Shown: positions 42,151 through 51,177 of the stretch, in pieces
Numbering within the stretch: the first letter of the stretch is position 1
How the letters are laid out: every line of letters starts with the position of its first letter
DNA from: Pedobacter sp. PACM 27299
Lineage (GTDB): Bacteria > Bacteroidota > Bacteroidia > Sphingobacteriales > Sphingobacteriaceae
Direction of reading: 5' to 3'
Assembly: GCF_001412655.1 (NCBI RefSeq)
Contig: NZ_CP012996.1
Span: forward strand, 3,596,001-3,660,000
DNA length: 64,000 bases
Position numbers and translations under genes: made by a program
Notes under the pieces: generated by a model
Told to the model about the DNA's origin: nothing
Databases searched by the model: none
The model's input: the letters and a program-made list of their open reading frames with translations, nothing else

Positions 42151-44025
42151 TTATTTATCCAATGCAGGCACGTTGGATTCATACCCGATATAACCTTTAT
42201 TTTGGTTGATGTGTCCTTCGGTATTAAATCTTTGTGCACTTGCAGGCACTGGCCACAGCACGTGATATGGTGCTATTCTGTAATTTACACCTTGAAGCGT
42301 TCTTACATTATTCTTATAGAAGTCATTCTTTTCCATAATACGGTCATAGAAGAAATTCTGATCAGAAAAAGCATTCAGGTTATAAGTCTTGCCATTGTAG
42401 GCAGATTTGCCAGTCATTGCAAAAATATAAGCAATCCTGGTCAGTTCAGTCTTTCTTGGTTCTTCCCAAAATAGTTCTCTGGCACGTTCGTCCAGGATGG
42501 TTCCAATATTGATTTTGCTGATGTCTGTTAATAGTGTCGCGTTTGCTCTTGCCCTAACCACATTGATATCACTCATTGCTGAGGCCAAATCGCCTTTCCA
42601 ATAATAAGCTTCTGCTCTTAACAAATAGGTTTCAGCTAATCTGAATACATACCAATCGGTATTGGTACCACGTGGTGGAGACCAGTAAGGATCGTTGGCC
42701 AAGGCATTTGTGGAGTTGATGAACACCTTGTAATGCGGCCATCCAAACCAATGACGAATTGTATCTAAAGCTCCATTTTGGAAAACGGTTGCCACATTCG
42801 CATCTGTATATTGCTGTAATGGTTTTCCAAATAGATCTTTATCGGCTTGTAGTTTTGATGTTTTTAGTGCAGGATTATTGTAAACCAGATCGGTCATATC
42901 CATCCACATCCCTTTTGCGTGTCTGTAATCCGTTTGATCGGTCCAGATGTATTTTGTACTGTATGGCGTACCTCGGTACCTGCCAATTCCACGGCCATAC
43001 ATCTTCGTTAAAGGGATTTCAGCACCCACGGCATCGGTAATCGCCTGGATTCCTGAACCCGTTGGTGTACGCAGGTTTGCAAAATGCCATGCTGGTACCG
43101 TATTACGCATCAGCTGCGATCCATTTGGGGTAAAGCCTTGGAACGCTTCCCTATCGATCACTAAAAACAGGGCTTCTTTATTGGCGCCGATTGCTTTATT
43201 GTCCATTCGGTGTAAGTCCCAAACTACGTTTTTAGTGGCATCGCCGGCAGTACTGCCAAATCTGGTGGTCATCATTCCATATTTGCCCCCGCCAATTACA
43301 TTGGTTGCAGAAACGATCGCATCATCAAATTTACCGAGTGCCAGGTTTACTTTTGTCAGCAAATGGCTCACAGCACCTTTGGTTACTTCTCCTTTATTGA
43401 CATTGTCGGTTACCCAGGTTTGCGCAAATTCTAAGTCAGTTCTCATTTTCTCCAGAATCACTTCTCTTTTTGTGGAATAAAAATCTGCTTTTGGTGCATC
43501 CAAGTCGTTCAATAACAAGGGCACGTCTCCAAATTGATGTACCAATCTGTAATAATAATAGGCACGGAAGAAATACGCGGCACCTAAAATAGCATTTCTT
43601 TCTGCATCAGAAGCATATTTAGGTACATCAATTCTGGTGATGATGGTATTTGCCTGACGAATAGCCGTGAAAGAATTCTCCCAATACCAGCCTACTTTAT
43701 TAAAATCGTCGCTATTTAAGTTGGCATCCGGTGTGATTCTGCTCACCAAATCCTGCGCTGGTGTACTTTTATCGGTTGTACCATCTACGGCTACATCAGA
43801 GAAAAGGGATTCGGTTAACATTGGGGCAGAATCGCCGAAATACTCTTTTCTGAGGATGAGTGCTACACCATTCAGTGCGGCTTTCATGGCATTCGGATTG
43901 TCCAGGTTGTTTGGTGAATAACTGGACAGCTGATCTGAATCCAAGTAACTTTTTTTACATGCAGTATCTGCCATTAATAATGCTGCAGTACATAACAGGA
44001 ATAGTGTTTTATTTATTTTTTTCAT
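42151..44025 (-). CDS. SusD/RagB family glycan-binding lipoprotein
   Basis: Surface lipoprotein of 624 residues that caps the SusC barrel and holds the incoming oligosaccharide. The lipobox is MADTAC (Cys about 23), followed by the helical TPR-rich part (ARAYYYYRLVHQFGDVPLLL-type stretch near 155-175) and the C-terminal end NTEGHINQNKGYIG. The AYYFRAYYYYRLVHQFGDVP block is a strong SusD mark. Its gene lies 12 bases behind susC and defines the pair. Confidence 0.96.
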   Translation of the reverse strand: MKKINKTLFLLCTAALLMADTACKKSYLDSDQLSSYSPNNLDNPNAMKAALNGVALILRKEYFGDSAPMLTESLFSDVAVDGTTDKSTPAQDLVSRITPDANLNSDDFNKVGWYWENSFTAIRQANTIITRIDVPKYASDAERNAILGAAYFFRAYYYYRLVHQFGDVPLLLNDLDAPKADFYSTKREVILEKMRTDLEFAQTWVTDNVNKGEVTKGAVSHLLTKVNLALGKFDDAIVSATNVIGGGKYGMMTTRFGSTAGDATKNVVWDLHRMDNKAIGANKEALFLVIDREAFQGFTPNGSQLMRNTVPAWHFANLRTPTGSGIQAITDAVGAEIPLTKMYGRGIGRYRGTPYSTKYIWTDQTDYRHAKGMWMDMTDLVYNNPALKTSKLQADKDLFGKPLQQYTDANVATVFQNGALDTIRHWFGWPHYKVFINSTNALANDPYWSPPRGTNTDWYVFRLAETYLLRAEAYYWKGDLASAMSDINVVRARANATLLTDISKINIGTILDERARELFWEEPRKTELTRIAYIFAMTGKSAYNGKTYNLNAFSDQNFFYDRIMEKNDFYKNNVRTLQGVNYRIAPYHVLWPVPASAQRFNTEGHINQNKGYIGYESNVPALDK

Positions 44026-44037
44026 GTCGCTAAAATC

Positions 44038-47000
44038 TTATAAGGAAACATTTAAGCCCAGGGTGTAATATCTTGGAGTTGGACCATTGTTCTCCGGATC
44101 CCAGTAATTCCAATCGCGGGTATATACTGCTGCGTTATTTACGTTGGCATATATTTTTGCGGTTTTCACACGAAGTTTAGTCAGCAGATTTTTAGGAATC
44201 GTATACGCTAATGCCACTGAATTTAAACGGATAAATGAGTTGTCGTGAAAAACGTTGAAACTGGTACCACTTGTTCCTGAATTTAACCTGGCATAGTCAT
44301 TAATTGGGTTATCTGGTGTCCAGTACGGCAGCACATAAGAATTTTGACGTGCAAATCCCACACTTCCAGGTTGATTTTTCGCAGAGTTATATTCATTTTT
44401 CTGTCCCCAGTTAGAAAGCAGCTGGAAAGAGAAGTCGAAATTGTCGAAGATATTGAATTCATTCCTTAGTGCGAAGATAAAGCGAGGGCTTTTATAGCCT
44501 AAAAACTGTTTATCTGCATCACTGTACTGATAATCTCCATTGACATCTTCTAACTTGAAATCACCTGGTTTAATCGCCCCTTTTGTATACTTGGCAGCCT
44601 CAGCCATTTCATTCTCCTGCCATACTCCAAGGATTTTATAGTTCCAGATCACATCAATATCTTTTCCAATAAACCAGCCATTTCCTGGATCATCAGTTGG
44701 CAATGCCAGACTTATGATTTTATTCCTTGAAAACGAGAAATTGAAATTTGAATTCCATTTAATTTTACCATCGGTAATGTTTCTACTGGTTAAACTGAGG
44801 TCCATTCCTTTATTGCTAATTTCAGCAACATTAGAATACACATAAGCATAGCCCGTCACATTTGGCAGGGTTTGTTTCACTAGTAAATTATTGGTTTTTT
44901 TACTGAAGAAATCAACAGCTCCAGTGATTCTATCTTTCAAAACGGAGAAATCCAATCCTAAGTTGAATGATTTCGTTTGCTCCCATTGCAGGTTTGGATT
45001 CTGCATCTTAGAGGCAAGGGCCAACGTATTTACGGTTGAAGCGGTACCACTTCCATCTACAGTCTGGTATTTATCACTCCCTAAGATGGCCAAAGCCGCG
45101 TAAGGATCAACCGTATTATTGTCTGGGTTTCTCAGGTCTCTATTTCCATTGATACCATAAGAAACACGCAGTTTACCGAAGTCTAGCCAGGTCAAGGACT
45201 TCAAAAAGGATTCTTCTGTAAAAATCCAGGCAAAAGCTGCTGCGGGGAAGGTTGCTCTTTTAAAATTAGCACCAAAAACAGAATATCCATCTCTGCGAAC
45301 AGAAAGCGTCAGGTTATATCGCTGCATCAGGCTATAATTTAACCTGGCCATTAGCGCATCACCTGTATACACTTTATCTTCTGCATTTACGGAAGGCTTG
45401 ATACCAGTAGAAAGATTATGATAGCCTAAGGCATCACTTGGCACAAAGCCTTCGTTCCCTGCCTGAGTCCACCAGGTTTGGTATTTCTCTGCATTTGCCA
45501 ATAGGGTCACATCAAGATTATGAATGTCTGCAATGGTTTTATTCCATTTTAGTAAATGATCAATTTGCCAGTTGTAACGGGTCTCATTGGCTCTGGTTAC
45601 AGAACCACCTGGAGTAGTTACATTTGGATTTTTTGAAGATAAGTGATCAAATGTCCGGTACATATCTACACCTGGGCTGAAGTTTAGCTGGTAGGTAATA
45701 CCGAAAGGCAATTTAATCCTGGTGTAAACGCTTGCAAACAGGGTATTTTGCTTGTTCATCTTGCTATTATAGGTCATATTCAAGAAAGGATTTCTTGCAT
45801 TCAAACCATTGTCATCTGTAGGAATCCGTCTTAGCGTTCCATCTAGATTGTACATATCACCATAAGGCGAAAGGTTGATCAACTGATTCCAATCGGCTTC
45901 AATAGCACCTTCATCGCGATCTGCATATTGTGCGTTGATTCCGATGGTCATAAATTTTGCAGCCTGGCCTTCCAGATTTAATCGCGCTCTGACGGTACTA
46001 AATGCACCTCCTTTGATTAGGTTTTCATTTTTCTGATAACCCAGAGACATGTAATAACTGATTTCATCTTTCTTCCCACTCATACTCAAGGTATGGTCCT
46101 GACGTAATCCAGTTCTAAAAATTTCATCGTACCAGTCTACCGTTTTACCATCGGCATAATTGGCTTTCTCATTTGCAACCAGTCCTAACCTACCCAGCCA
46201 TACCCCTACAAGGTCTGTTGGAACGGGATCTGTAGGTTTAAGGTTTAGCCACTGGTCTAAGCTTACTCCAGCGGGAAGGTTTCTTGGGTCGTTATACAAA
46301 TATGGAGCTGTGGCACCTCCACTTCTCATTACATCTCCTCTCCAGGCTAAAAAAGCTTCTCCGGTATACGGACGCATATTTTGAGCCAGTTGGGCTAATC
46401 CGACATTGGTATTAAAGGTGATGGTAGGTTGATCTCCACGACCTTTTTTAGTGGTAATTGCCACTACTCCCGTAGCTGCTTTTGCCCCATAAACTGCCAG
46501 GGAACTTGCATCTTTCAGTACATCTACGGTTTCAATATCATTTGGATTGATATCAGAAAGCTGACCGTTGTAAATCACTCCATCCAATACAATTAGTGGT
46601 GAACTTCCAGCTGTTAATGTTGATTTACCACGTACGAGTAAGTCTCCTCCACCTTTTGCACTGGTGTTTAAACTGACAGACATACCAGCAATGTTACCTT
46701 TTAGAATGTCGGCCACACTCTGTGGATTTTCATTTTCCAGCTGAGTTGCCTTTATGCTGGAAATTGCTCCGGTAGCATCTTTTTTGGTGGTAGTTCCGTA
46801 TCCGATCACGACCACTTCCGATAAACCCTGAGCTTCTTCAACCAGATTAACATTGATCTGAGTACGGTTATTCACGGAAACTTCTGAGGTGGTATAGCCA
46901 ATAGCTGAGTACTGGAGTATCGCATTTCCCGCAGCAGCGATGCTGTATTTACCCTCCTCATTGGTAGAGCTTCCGGTTTTTGTGTTTTTGATTTTAATGG

Positions 47001-47124
47001 ATACCCCCGGCATTGGTGATCCTTCTTTGTCCTTTACTATTCCGGTCACAGTACGGTCCTGTGCAAAGGACAATACATAGCTAGCTAGAAAGAACACAAT
47101 TAATAGTGTAATTCTTTTTCTCAT
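44038..47124 (-). CDS. SusC/RagA TonB-dependent outer-membrane receptor
   Basis: Outer-membrane importer of 1028 residues, full length. Signal peptide 1-21 (ends SFAQ), carboxypeptidase-regulatory-like domain (about 24-100; TGIVKDKEGSPMPGVSIKIK), plug (about 110-230; VVVIGYGTTTKKDATGAISS and LIVLDGVIYNGQLSDINPND), and the 22-strand barrel to the C-terminus (YYTLGLNVSL). There is no STN domain, unlike the receptor at the left edge, so regulation must come by another route than FecR. The nearest candidate regulator is the 7TMR-DISM fusion protein upstream. Confidence 0.97.
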   Translation of the reverse strand: MRKRITLLIVFFLASYVLSFAQDRTVTGIVKDKEGSPMPGVSIKIKNTKTGSSTNEEGKYSIAAAGNAILQYSAIGYTTSEVSVNNRTQINVNLVEEAQGLSEVVVIGYGTTTKKDATGAISSIKATQLENENPQSVADILKGNIAGMSVSLNTSAKGGGDLLVRGKSTLTAGSSPLIVLDGVIYNGQLSDINPNDIETVDVLKDASSLAVYGAKAATGVVAITTKKGRGDQPTITFNTNVGLAQLAQNMRPYTGEAFLAWRGDVMRSGGATAPYLYNDPRNLPAGVSLDQWLNLKPTDPVPTDLVGVWLGRLGLVANEKANYADGKTVDWYDEIFRTGLRQDHTLSMSGKKDEISYYMSLGYQKNENLIKGGAFSTVRARLNLEGQAAKFMTIGINAQYADRDEGAIEADWNQLINLSPYGDMYNLDGTLRRIPTDDNGLNARNPFLNMTYNSKMNKQNTLFASVYTRIKLPFGITYQLNFSPGVDMYRTFDHLSSKNPNVTTPGGSVTRANETRYNWQIDHLLKWNKTIADIHNLDVTLLANAEKYQTWWTQAGNEGFVPSDALGYHNLSTGIKPSVNAEDKVYTGDALMARLNYSLMQRYNLTLSVRRDGYSVFGANFKRATFPAAAFAWIFTEESFLKSLTWLDFGKLRVSYGINGNRDLRNPDNNTVDPYAALAILGSDKYQTVDGSGTASTVNTLALASKMQNPNLQWEQTKSFNLGLDFSVLKDRITGAVDFFSKKTNNLLVKQTLPNVTGYAYVYSNVAEISNKGMDLSLTSRNITDGKIKWNSNFNFSFSRNKIISLALPTDDPGNGWFIGKDIDVIWNYKILGVWQENEMAEAAKYTKGAIKPGDFKLEDVNGDYQYSDADKQFLGYKSPRFIFALRNEFNIFDNFDFSFQLLSNWGQKNEYNSAKNQPGSVGFARQNSYVLPYWTPDNPINDYARLNSGTSGTSFNVFHDNSFIRLNSVALAYTIPKNLLTKLRVKTAKIYANVNNAAVYTRDWNYWDPENNGPTPRYYTLGLNVSL

Positions 47125-47427
47125 TTTTTGCTTGGTTAGGTTTATAATGGTTCGATAAAACTAGACTAACAAAAGCAAAACAGCAAACAAAAAACAACAC
47201 AACTATCTGTAAAACAATAAGTTAAACATAAACGTGATACGGTTAAAACTCAAAGAATAAATCACATTTCTGCTGATTATCATACGGTTAGGCCATATCC
47301 TAAAATACAGCCTGATACGCTAAAAAAACATTAAAAAAAATACAAGAAAAATTAGCTTTGGGTGCTTCTACGCGGTTTTTTGTGCTAAAAATCGGCGTAG
47401 AAGTAGAGAATATTACTATCTGGAGAG
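47125..47427. promoter_or_regulatory. Upstream region of the utilisation locus with repeated sites
   Basis: This 303-base gap holds a repeated element on the plus-strand reading: GATACGGTTAA (47236-47246), CATACGGTTAG (47281-47291) and GATACGCTAAA (47314-47324), with starts 45 and 33 bases apart. A hairpin just after the receptor gene has arms CTTCTACGC (47365-47373) and GCGTAGAAG (47395-47403). A weak -7 box, TAGTTTTA on the minus strand, lies at about 47157-47164. Confidence 0.5.
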
Positions 47428-49311
47428 CTAGGCGGTTGGTTTTTCGGCGAATGATGCCGTCTCAAAAATCAATTTACTCCAGCCACCTTCCCCGGCATTC
47501 TTCAATTCTTTATTCTTTTCTTCCAGGAGTCTCTGCATTTTACTGTTATAAGCCCAGCAAGTACTCTGCCTGATCAATAACAGTTGAGACAGTTTATGGG
47601 AGGAGATTTTGCCTTTTGTAGAGTATACAAGAAAAAGCATATAGAATGCTTTATTGATGGGGATCCTACTATTTTGAAAGATGGTATTGGCAATGACCGA
47701 CTCATCGTACCCACATTTTGTACACCTCCTGCTGAAAGGCAGGAAACCTGCAAGGTATTGGCTGTTGCTGCACCTCTTACAGGTATAGCCATTGGTCCAT
47801 TTTAATTCCGAAAGGTATTTAAAACAGGTTTCTCTGTCTGGATAGATTTTGCTGAACTCTTCAAAGTCTACGTCCAGGGACATCACCCTGGCCCGACTCA
47901 CTTTTTTGATATTTTCATGCAGTTCCTGATTGTCTTTCTCCAGCATGGCATTCATGAGAGAAATTTCTTCATTCTGTTTCTCAATGGTTGCGGCCTTTTG
48001 GCTCACTTCCTTAGTCCGCTCGTCGACAAGGCTGGTTAGCTCTTTATTCAGCGTTTCTTTTAACTTCTCATTGATCTGAAGCTGCTCGATCATTCTTTTC
48101 TGAGCTCTGTCCTTTTTTTGTCTTAAACCCCTGATATTATCACCAATTGCAAAGGATACCAGAATCATTTCTATCACAAAGCAGAAACTTAAGCTGTAAT
48201 GGGTAATCGGACCATAGGGTAACCAGGAAACGTTCAGCAGGACTAAACCCTTTATGATAAAGCCCAATAGCAGGAAAGTATAGCCAATCACAAAGAATCT
48301 GGCTGGTTTAAAACCACTTTTCCATACATAGATCCCAGAACCTAATGCCAGTAATAAGGGAATCACTTCTACTAACTTATAAGTAAACCAATGATGATTG
48401 TATAAACAGAGCATGAAAAACAATGTCCTGAGTATAATCATGGCTATAATGGCTTTATATAACATTGGCGCTTTGCTCCTTAAATACAAGAAGTTCAAGG
48501 TAAAAAGCAATCCAAACAAACTACTTAAATATAAGGCGACTCCATAGCCATATTGGTTCCAGGCCGGATGATTTGGCCATAAATATTGAAATGCAATTCC
48601 ATCTACACAGGTTTCGTACAGCCCGATACTCAGGTTATAAAGCACATAATATAAATATTGTTTTTGCCTGATGGCGATAAACATTAGCAGGTTATAGAAA
48701 CCAAAAACAACGATCATCCCATAAAAAAGGCCGAAAAACATATATTCTTCAGTGGCATAATGAACAAACCAGCGCATGGTTCTCAATACAATGATCACAC
48801 TGGCTGACTGTGAAGATTTTACCCTGATGTAATAGGTTTCCTCTCCTTCTTTGGTGTTATCCAGGTTCAGCAGAAAGTTTTTATGCTCATATTCTCGATG
48901 CGCAAACCTATATTTTGCTCCAAATTGAAAATGCTGGTATTTATGATCAGTAATTGGTGCATATAAATTAATATCATCAATCGTTTGGTCGAAGAATTCA
49001 AGTATCCAATCCTCTTTAGACGCTGGATTAGACTTGATTTTTACCTTAAACCAGTAGGTAGCGTTGAGTTTGAAAATCTTTGGGGTGTAGATTTTGCTTT
49101 TATTGAACTGTTTATTCAATTCTGGTTTTAGGATGTCCTGAAGACTGAGTATTCCGGAAGTATCTTCCAGGAGCTCAATTTCCCCATAATTAAAGATATG
49201 ATGAGGCACTTTATCATCCATCTTCACTGGGAGCTGAGCTTTAGTATTGAGCTGTAAAAAATTCAGGATAGCAAAAGTAAACAGGAAAATAAGGCGGTAA
49301 AATTTCATCAT
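47428..49311 (-). CDS. 7TMR-DISM receptor fused to an IS1595-type transposase zinc-ribbon domain
   Basis: Membrane receptor of 627 residues. Order: signal peptide (1-25), extracellular 7TMR-DISM-type jelly-roll (about 40-180, with FKLNATYWFKVKIKSN), seven membrane segments (about 190-395), a long coiled coil (about 396-475), and a C-terminal domain (about 482-600). That last domain has four zinc cysteines, C511, C514, C530 and C533 (CX2C-X15-CX2C), preceded by the entry helix DRETCFKYLSELKWTNGYTC and followed by ANTIFQNSRIPINKAFYMLF and KGKISSHKLSQLL. This matches the N-terminal DNA-binding part (Zn_Tnp_IS1595) of IS1595/ISXO2-family transposases; the DDE domain is missing. There is no kinase or cyclase. 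It lies upstream of susC on the same strand and may act as a one-component regulator. Confidence 0.88.
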   Translation of the reverse strand: MMKFYRLIFLFTFAILNFLQLNTKAQLPVKMDDKVPHHIFNYGEIELLEDTSGILSLQDILKPELNKQFNKSKIYTPKIFKLNATYWFKVKIKSNPASKEDWILEFFDQTIDDINLYAPITDHKYQHFQFGAKYRFAHREYEHKNFLLNLDNTKEGEETYYIRVKSSQSASVIIVLRTMRWFVHYATEEYMFFGLFYGMIVVFGFYNLLMFIAIRQKQYLYYVLYNLSIGLYETCVDGIAFQYLWPNHPAWNQYGYGVALYLSSLFGLLFTLNFLYLRSKAPMLYKAIIAMIILRTLFFMLCLYNHHWFTYKLVEVIPLLLALGSGIYVWKSGFKPARFFVIGYTFLLLGFIIKGLVLLNVSWLPYGPITHYSLSFCFVIEMILVSFAIGDNIRGLRQKKDRAQKRMIEQLQINEKLKETLNKELTSLVDERTKEVSQKAATIEKQNEEISLMNAMLEKDNQELHENIKKVSRARVMSLDVDFEEFSKIYPDRETCFKYLSELKWTNGYTCKRCSNSQYLAGFLPFSRRCTKCGYDESVIANTIFQNSRIPINKAFYMLFLVYSTKGKISSHKLSQLLLIRQSTCWAYNSKMQRLLEEKNKELKNAGEGGWSKLIFETASFAEKPTA

Positions 49312-49435
49312 TTGGCATTACAAGATGGAGAGATCAATTCAATGCCGAGGAGGCCAATTGATTCCAATTATATTTAGTTGCTGTAATTATAGGAAAAATT
49401 CCACTGGAATACAGAATGAATTTAAATCATTCCTG

Positions 49436-49470
49436 CCCTACCCAATGAGTTCATTTATGTTTGGGTAGGG
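49436..49470. terminator. Hairpin between the XRE gene and the receptor gene
   Basis: CCCTACCCAA (49436-49445) pairs perfectly with TTGGGTAGGG (49461-49470). It may end the XRE transcript before the receptor gene; no strong T-run is present. Confidence 0.5.
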
Positions 49471-49530
49471 ATCAGTTTACTATTTATTCCAGGACAACAG
49501 CAACTGTTGAAATAAAGAGGCCGCTCATAA

Positions 49531-49827
49531 TTAATTCAATAAAAGCATTCTAGGTCCTTCAATTGTAAGCATGGGCTCCGCTTCCACAATGGGAGTTTCC
49601 AGCACTTTTTTCCCGATGACATCTGTCAAATCGCATTTGAGTCCTTCACAAATTTCCAATAGCGTAGAGAACATATAATCAGTTCTGGCATTTTCAATCT
49701 TACTAATTTTGGCAGAATTCACGGAACACCTATGCGCTAATTCATCCTGAGTTAAGCCTAATGCCTTGCGGATGGCTCTTACATTCTCTCCAACTAACTC
49801 GTAGTCATTTTTGAATAAATCTTTCAT
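49531..49827 (-). CDS. XRE-family transcriptional regulator
   Basis: DNA-binding protein of 98 residues with a Cro/CI HTH at about residues 13-68 (VRAIRKALGLTQDELAHRCS, then VNSAKISKIENARTDYM) and a short C-terminal tail. It has no ligand domain. It is upstream of the receptor gene on the same strand but 220 bases away with a hairpin in between, so a shared transcript is doubtful. Confidence 0.9.
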   Translation of the reverse strand: MKDLFKNDYELVGENVRAIRKALGLTQDELAHRCSVNSAKISKIENARTDYMFSTLLEICEGLKCDLTDVIGKKVLETPIVEAEPMLTIEGPRMLLLN

Positions 49828-50552
49828 CCTTTAAATGTCGCACCTTTTTTAAAATTAATACCTGTTAATATAAACAATAAGTAAAATTATATCGTCACAC
49901 TCACATAAAGTTGCCAATACGACATCAAATAGCGCTAATATTAGTTGAATATTACACCAAAATAAACTTTACACCAATAAATCGTAAGATCAGTTTTAAT
50001 CAATAATGGGTTCTTATGGATTTTCAGCTCTGGTATTCAGGAATTGTTCGTTTCTGTTTGGCCAGAAATCAAACCATAGTCAACGCTAATCGTAAGGAAA
50101 TAGTTCAAGATTTATCAAAATACGTTTCAAATTATCCAGTTAAAACGCTCGGTCAAGAATTTAGAAGATCAGTATAGCAGTTCAAGCAATGCCAATCCTT
50201 CCCGGGCAACAATTACCTATTCATCAATCTTGAATCCGCCTTACTGCGTAAAAAACAGATAGTCAACAGCGATCATGTGCTTGAAATTAATGGCAATTGC
50301 CTCTTATTAACGAAGGGAGGTATTGCGATGAGTAAGGGTTATAAAAACAAGTTTTGCCAGTATATTCAACATAAAACAATCTGTTCCAAAAGACTATCTA
50401 CCTAAGAGGTTACAAAATTTTATCGCCACCTTTTAAAATAATTCTGTTATTTTACATCTTAATTAAAAAAATCTTACCAAGAAAAACACCTTATTTGATT
50501 CATGCTTTCCTCAAAACATTCAGGAAGCGTGATCATTCCTTAAAAAGCAGCC
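49828..50552. other. Region with a decayed regulator gene
   Basis: No intact gene. A broken LytTR-like frame occupies 50016-50405. Upstream of it TTACACCAA is repeated at 49952-49960 and 49969-49977, 17 bases apart. The rest up to the GAF gene is AT-rich without visible structure. Confidence 0.5.
50016..50405 (+). pseudogene. LytTR-like regulator remnant with an internal stop
   Basis: One frame from ATG 50016 to TAA 50405 is open except for a TAG at 50175-50177. It reads VSNYPVKTLGQEFRRSV, the stop, then QFKQCQSFPGNNYLFINLES and KKQIVNSDHVLEINGNCLLL, TKGGIAMSKGYKNKF. The second half resembles the end of a LytTR DNA-binding domain (I-V-N ... I-N-G ... S-x-x-Y-K). The frame seems to be a relic of a LytTR-type regulator. 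The family call is uncertain; the single in-frame stop is plain. Confidence 0.4.
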
Positions 50553-51095
50553 ATGGAAAACATTTTTAACAGAAACATCATCCCTTCCAATGACTTTGAA
50601 CGCATTGCTGCTTTAAACCGTTACCATTTAATCAATGCTTTTGATGAACCAGTATTGGATCAGATCGTACAGCTTACCGCGAAAACATTTGACACCCCAA
50701 TGGCCTTGATTTCATTAGTGGACCTGCATCAGGTGTTCTTTAAATCAGCGATTGGGACAAGTGGAGCCGATTTTACGTCAAGAGGAAGAAGTCTTTGTTC
50801 TATTGCGATTTTAGATACTGAACCCTTAATCATACATTATGCTGAAGAAGAAAAATGCCTATTAACCAATCCTGTAATTGCTGCTGAATATGGTTTTAAA
50901 TTCTATGCCAGTGCCCCATTAATCACTTCAGATGGCTTTATGATTGGTGCTTTATGCATCACTGACACCAAATTGAGGGATTTTACTGCTGAACAAGTGG
51001 AGACCTTAAAAGGCTTTGCAGCAATGGTGATACAGGAAATAGAGAAAAAAATTCAACTGAAAACAGAAAGCCAGCTAGAAGTACTTGAGAAATAA
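50553..51095 (+). CDS. GAF domain protein
   Basis: Cytoplasmic protein of 180 residues that is essentially one GAF domain (about 25-170): LDQIVQLTAKTFDTPMALIS, then LVDLHQVFFKSAIGTSGADF, SRGRSLCSIAILD and FYASAPLITSDGFMIGALCI. No output domain is attached, so it must act by contact with another protein, for example a kinase, or as a small-molecule binder. A histidine kinase gene lies 2.9 kb downstream on the same strand beyond a minus-strand gene. Confidence 0.9.
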   Translation: MENIFNRNIIPSNDFERIAALNRYHLINAFDEPVLDQIVQLTAKTFDTPMALISLVDLHQVFFKSAIGTSGADFTSRGRSLCSIAILDTEPLIIHYAEEEKCLLTNPVIAAEYGFKFYASAPLITSDGFMIGALCITDTKLRDFTAEQVETLKGFAAMVIQEIEKKIQLKTESQLEVLEK

Positions 51096-51098
51096 AGT

Positions 51099-51133
51099 GA
51101 AGCTCAAGAGTTTTCAGCTAACTCTTGGGCTTC
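51099..51133. terminator. Terminator between convergent GAF and GH2 genes
   Basis: GAAGCTCAAGAGTT (51099-51112) pairs with AACTCTTGGGCTTC (51120-51133) at 13 of 14 positions. No long T-run follows. Confidence 0.6.
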
Positions 51134-51177
51134 AGCTCATCTAGCCCCAGCCAACGCTTCCTGATTATTTAAATGAA

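Noticed and set aside
47428..47870. IS1595-family insertion sequence remnant
   Set aside because: The zinc-ribbon part is in frame with an intact receptor gene, has no terminal inverted repeats and no DDE domain, so it reads as a protein domain fusion rather than a broken insertion sequence.
49969..49977. TTACACCAA direct repeat upstream of the LytTR-like relic as a CRISPR-like or operator array
   Set aside because: Only two copies 17 bases apart; too little to call an array, so kept as a remark within the intergenic entry.
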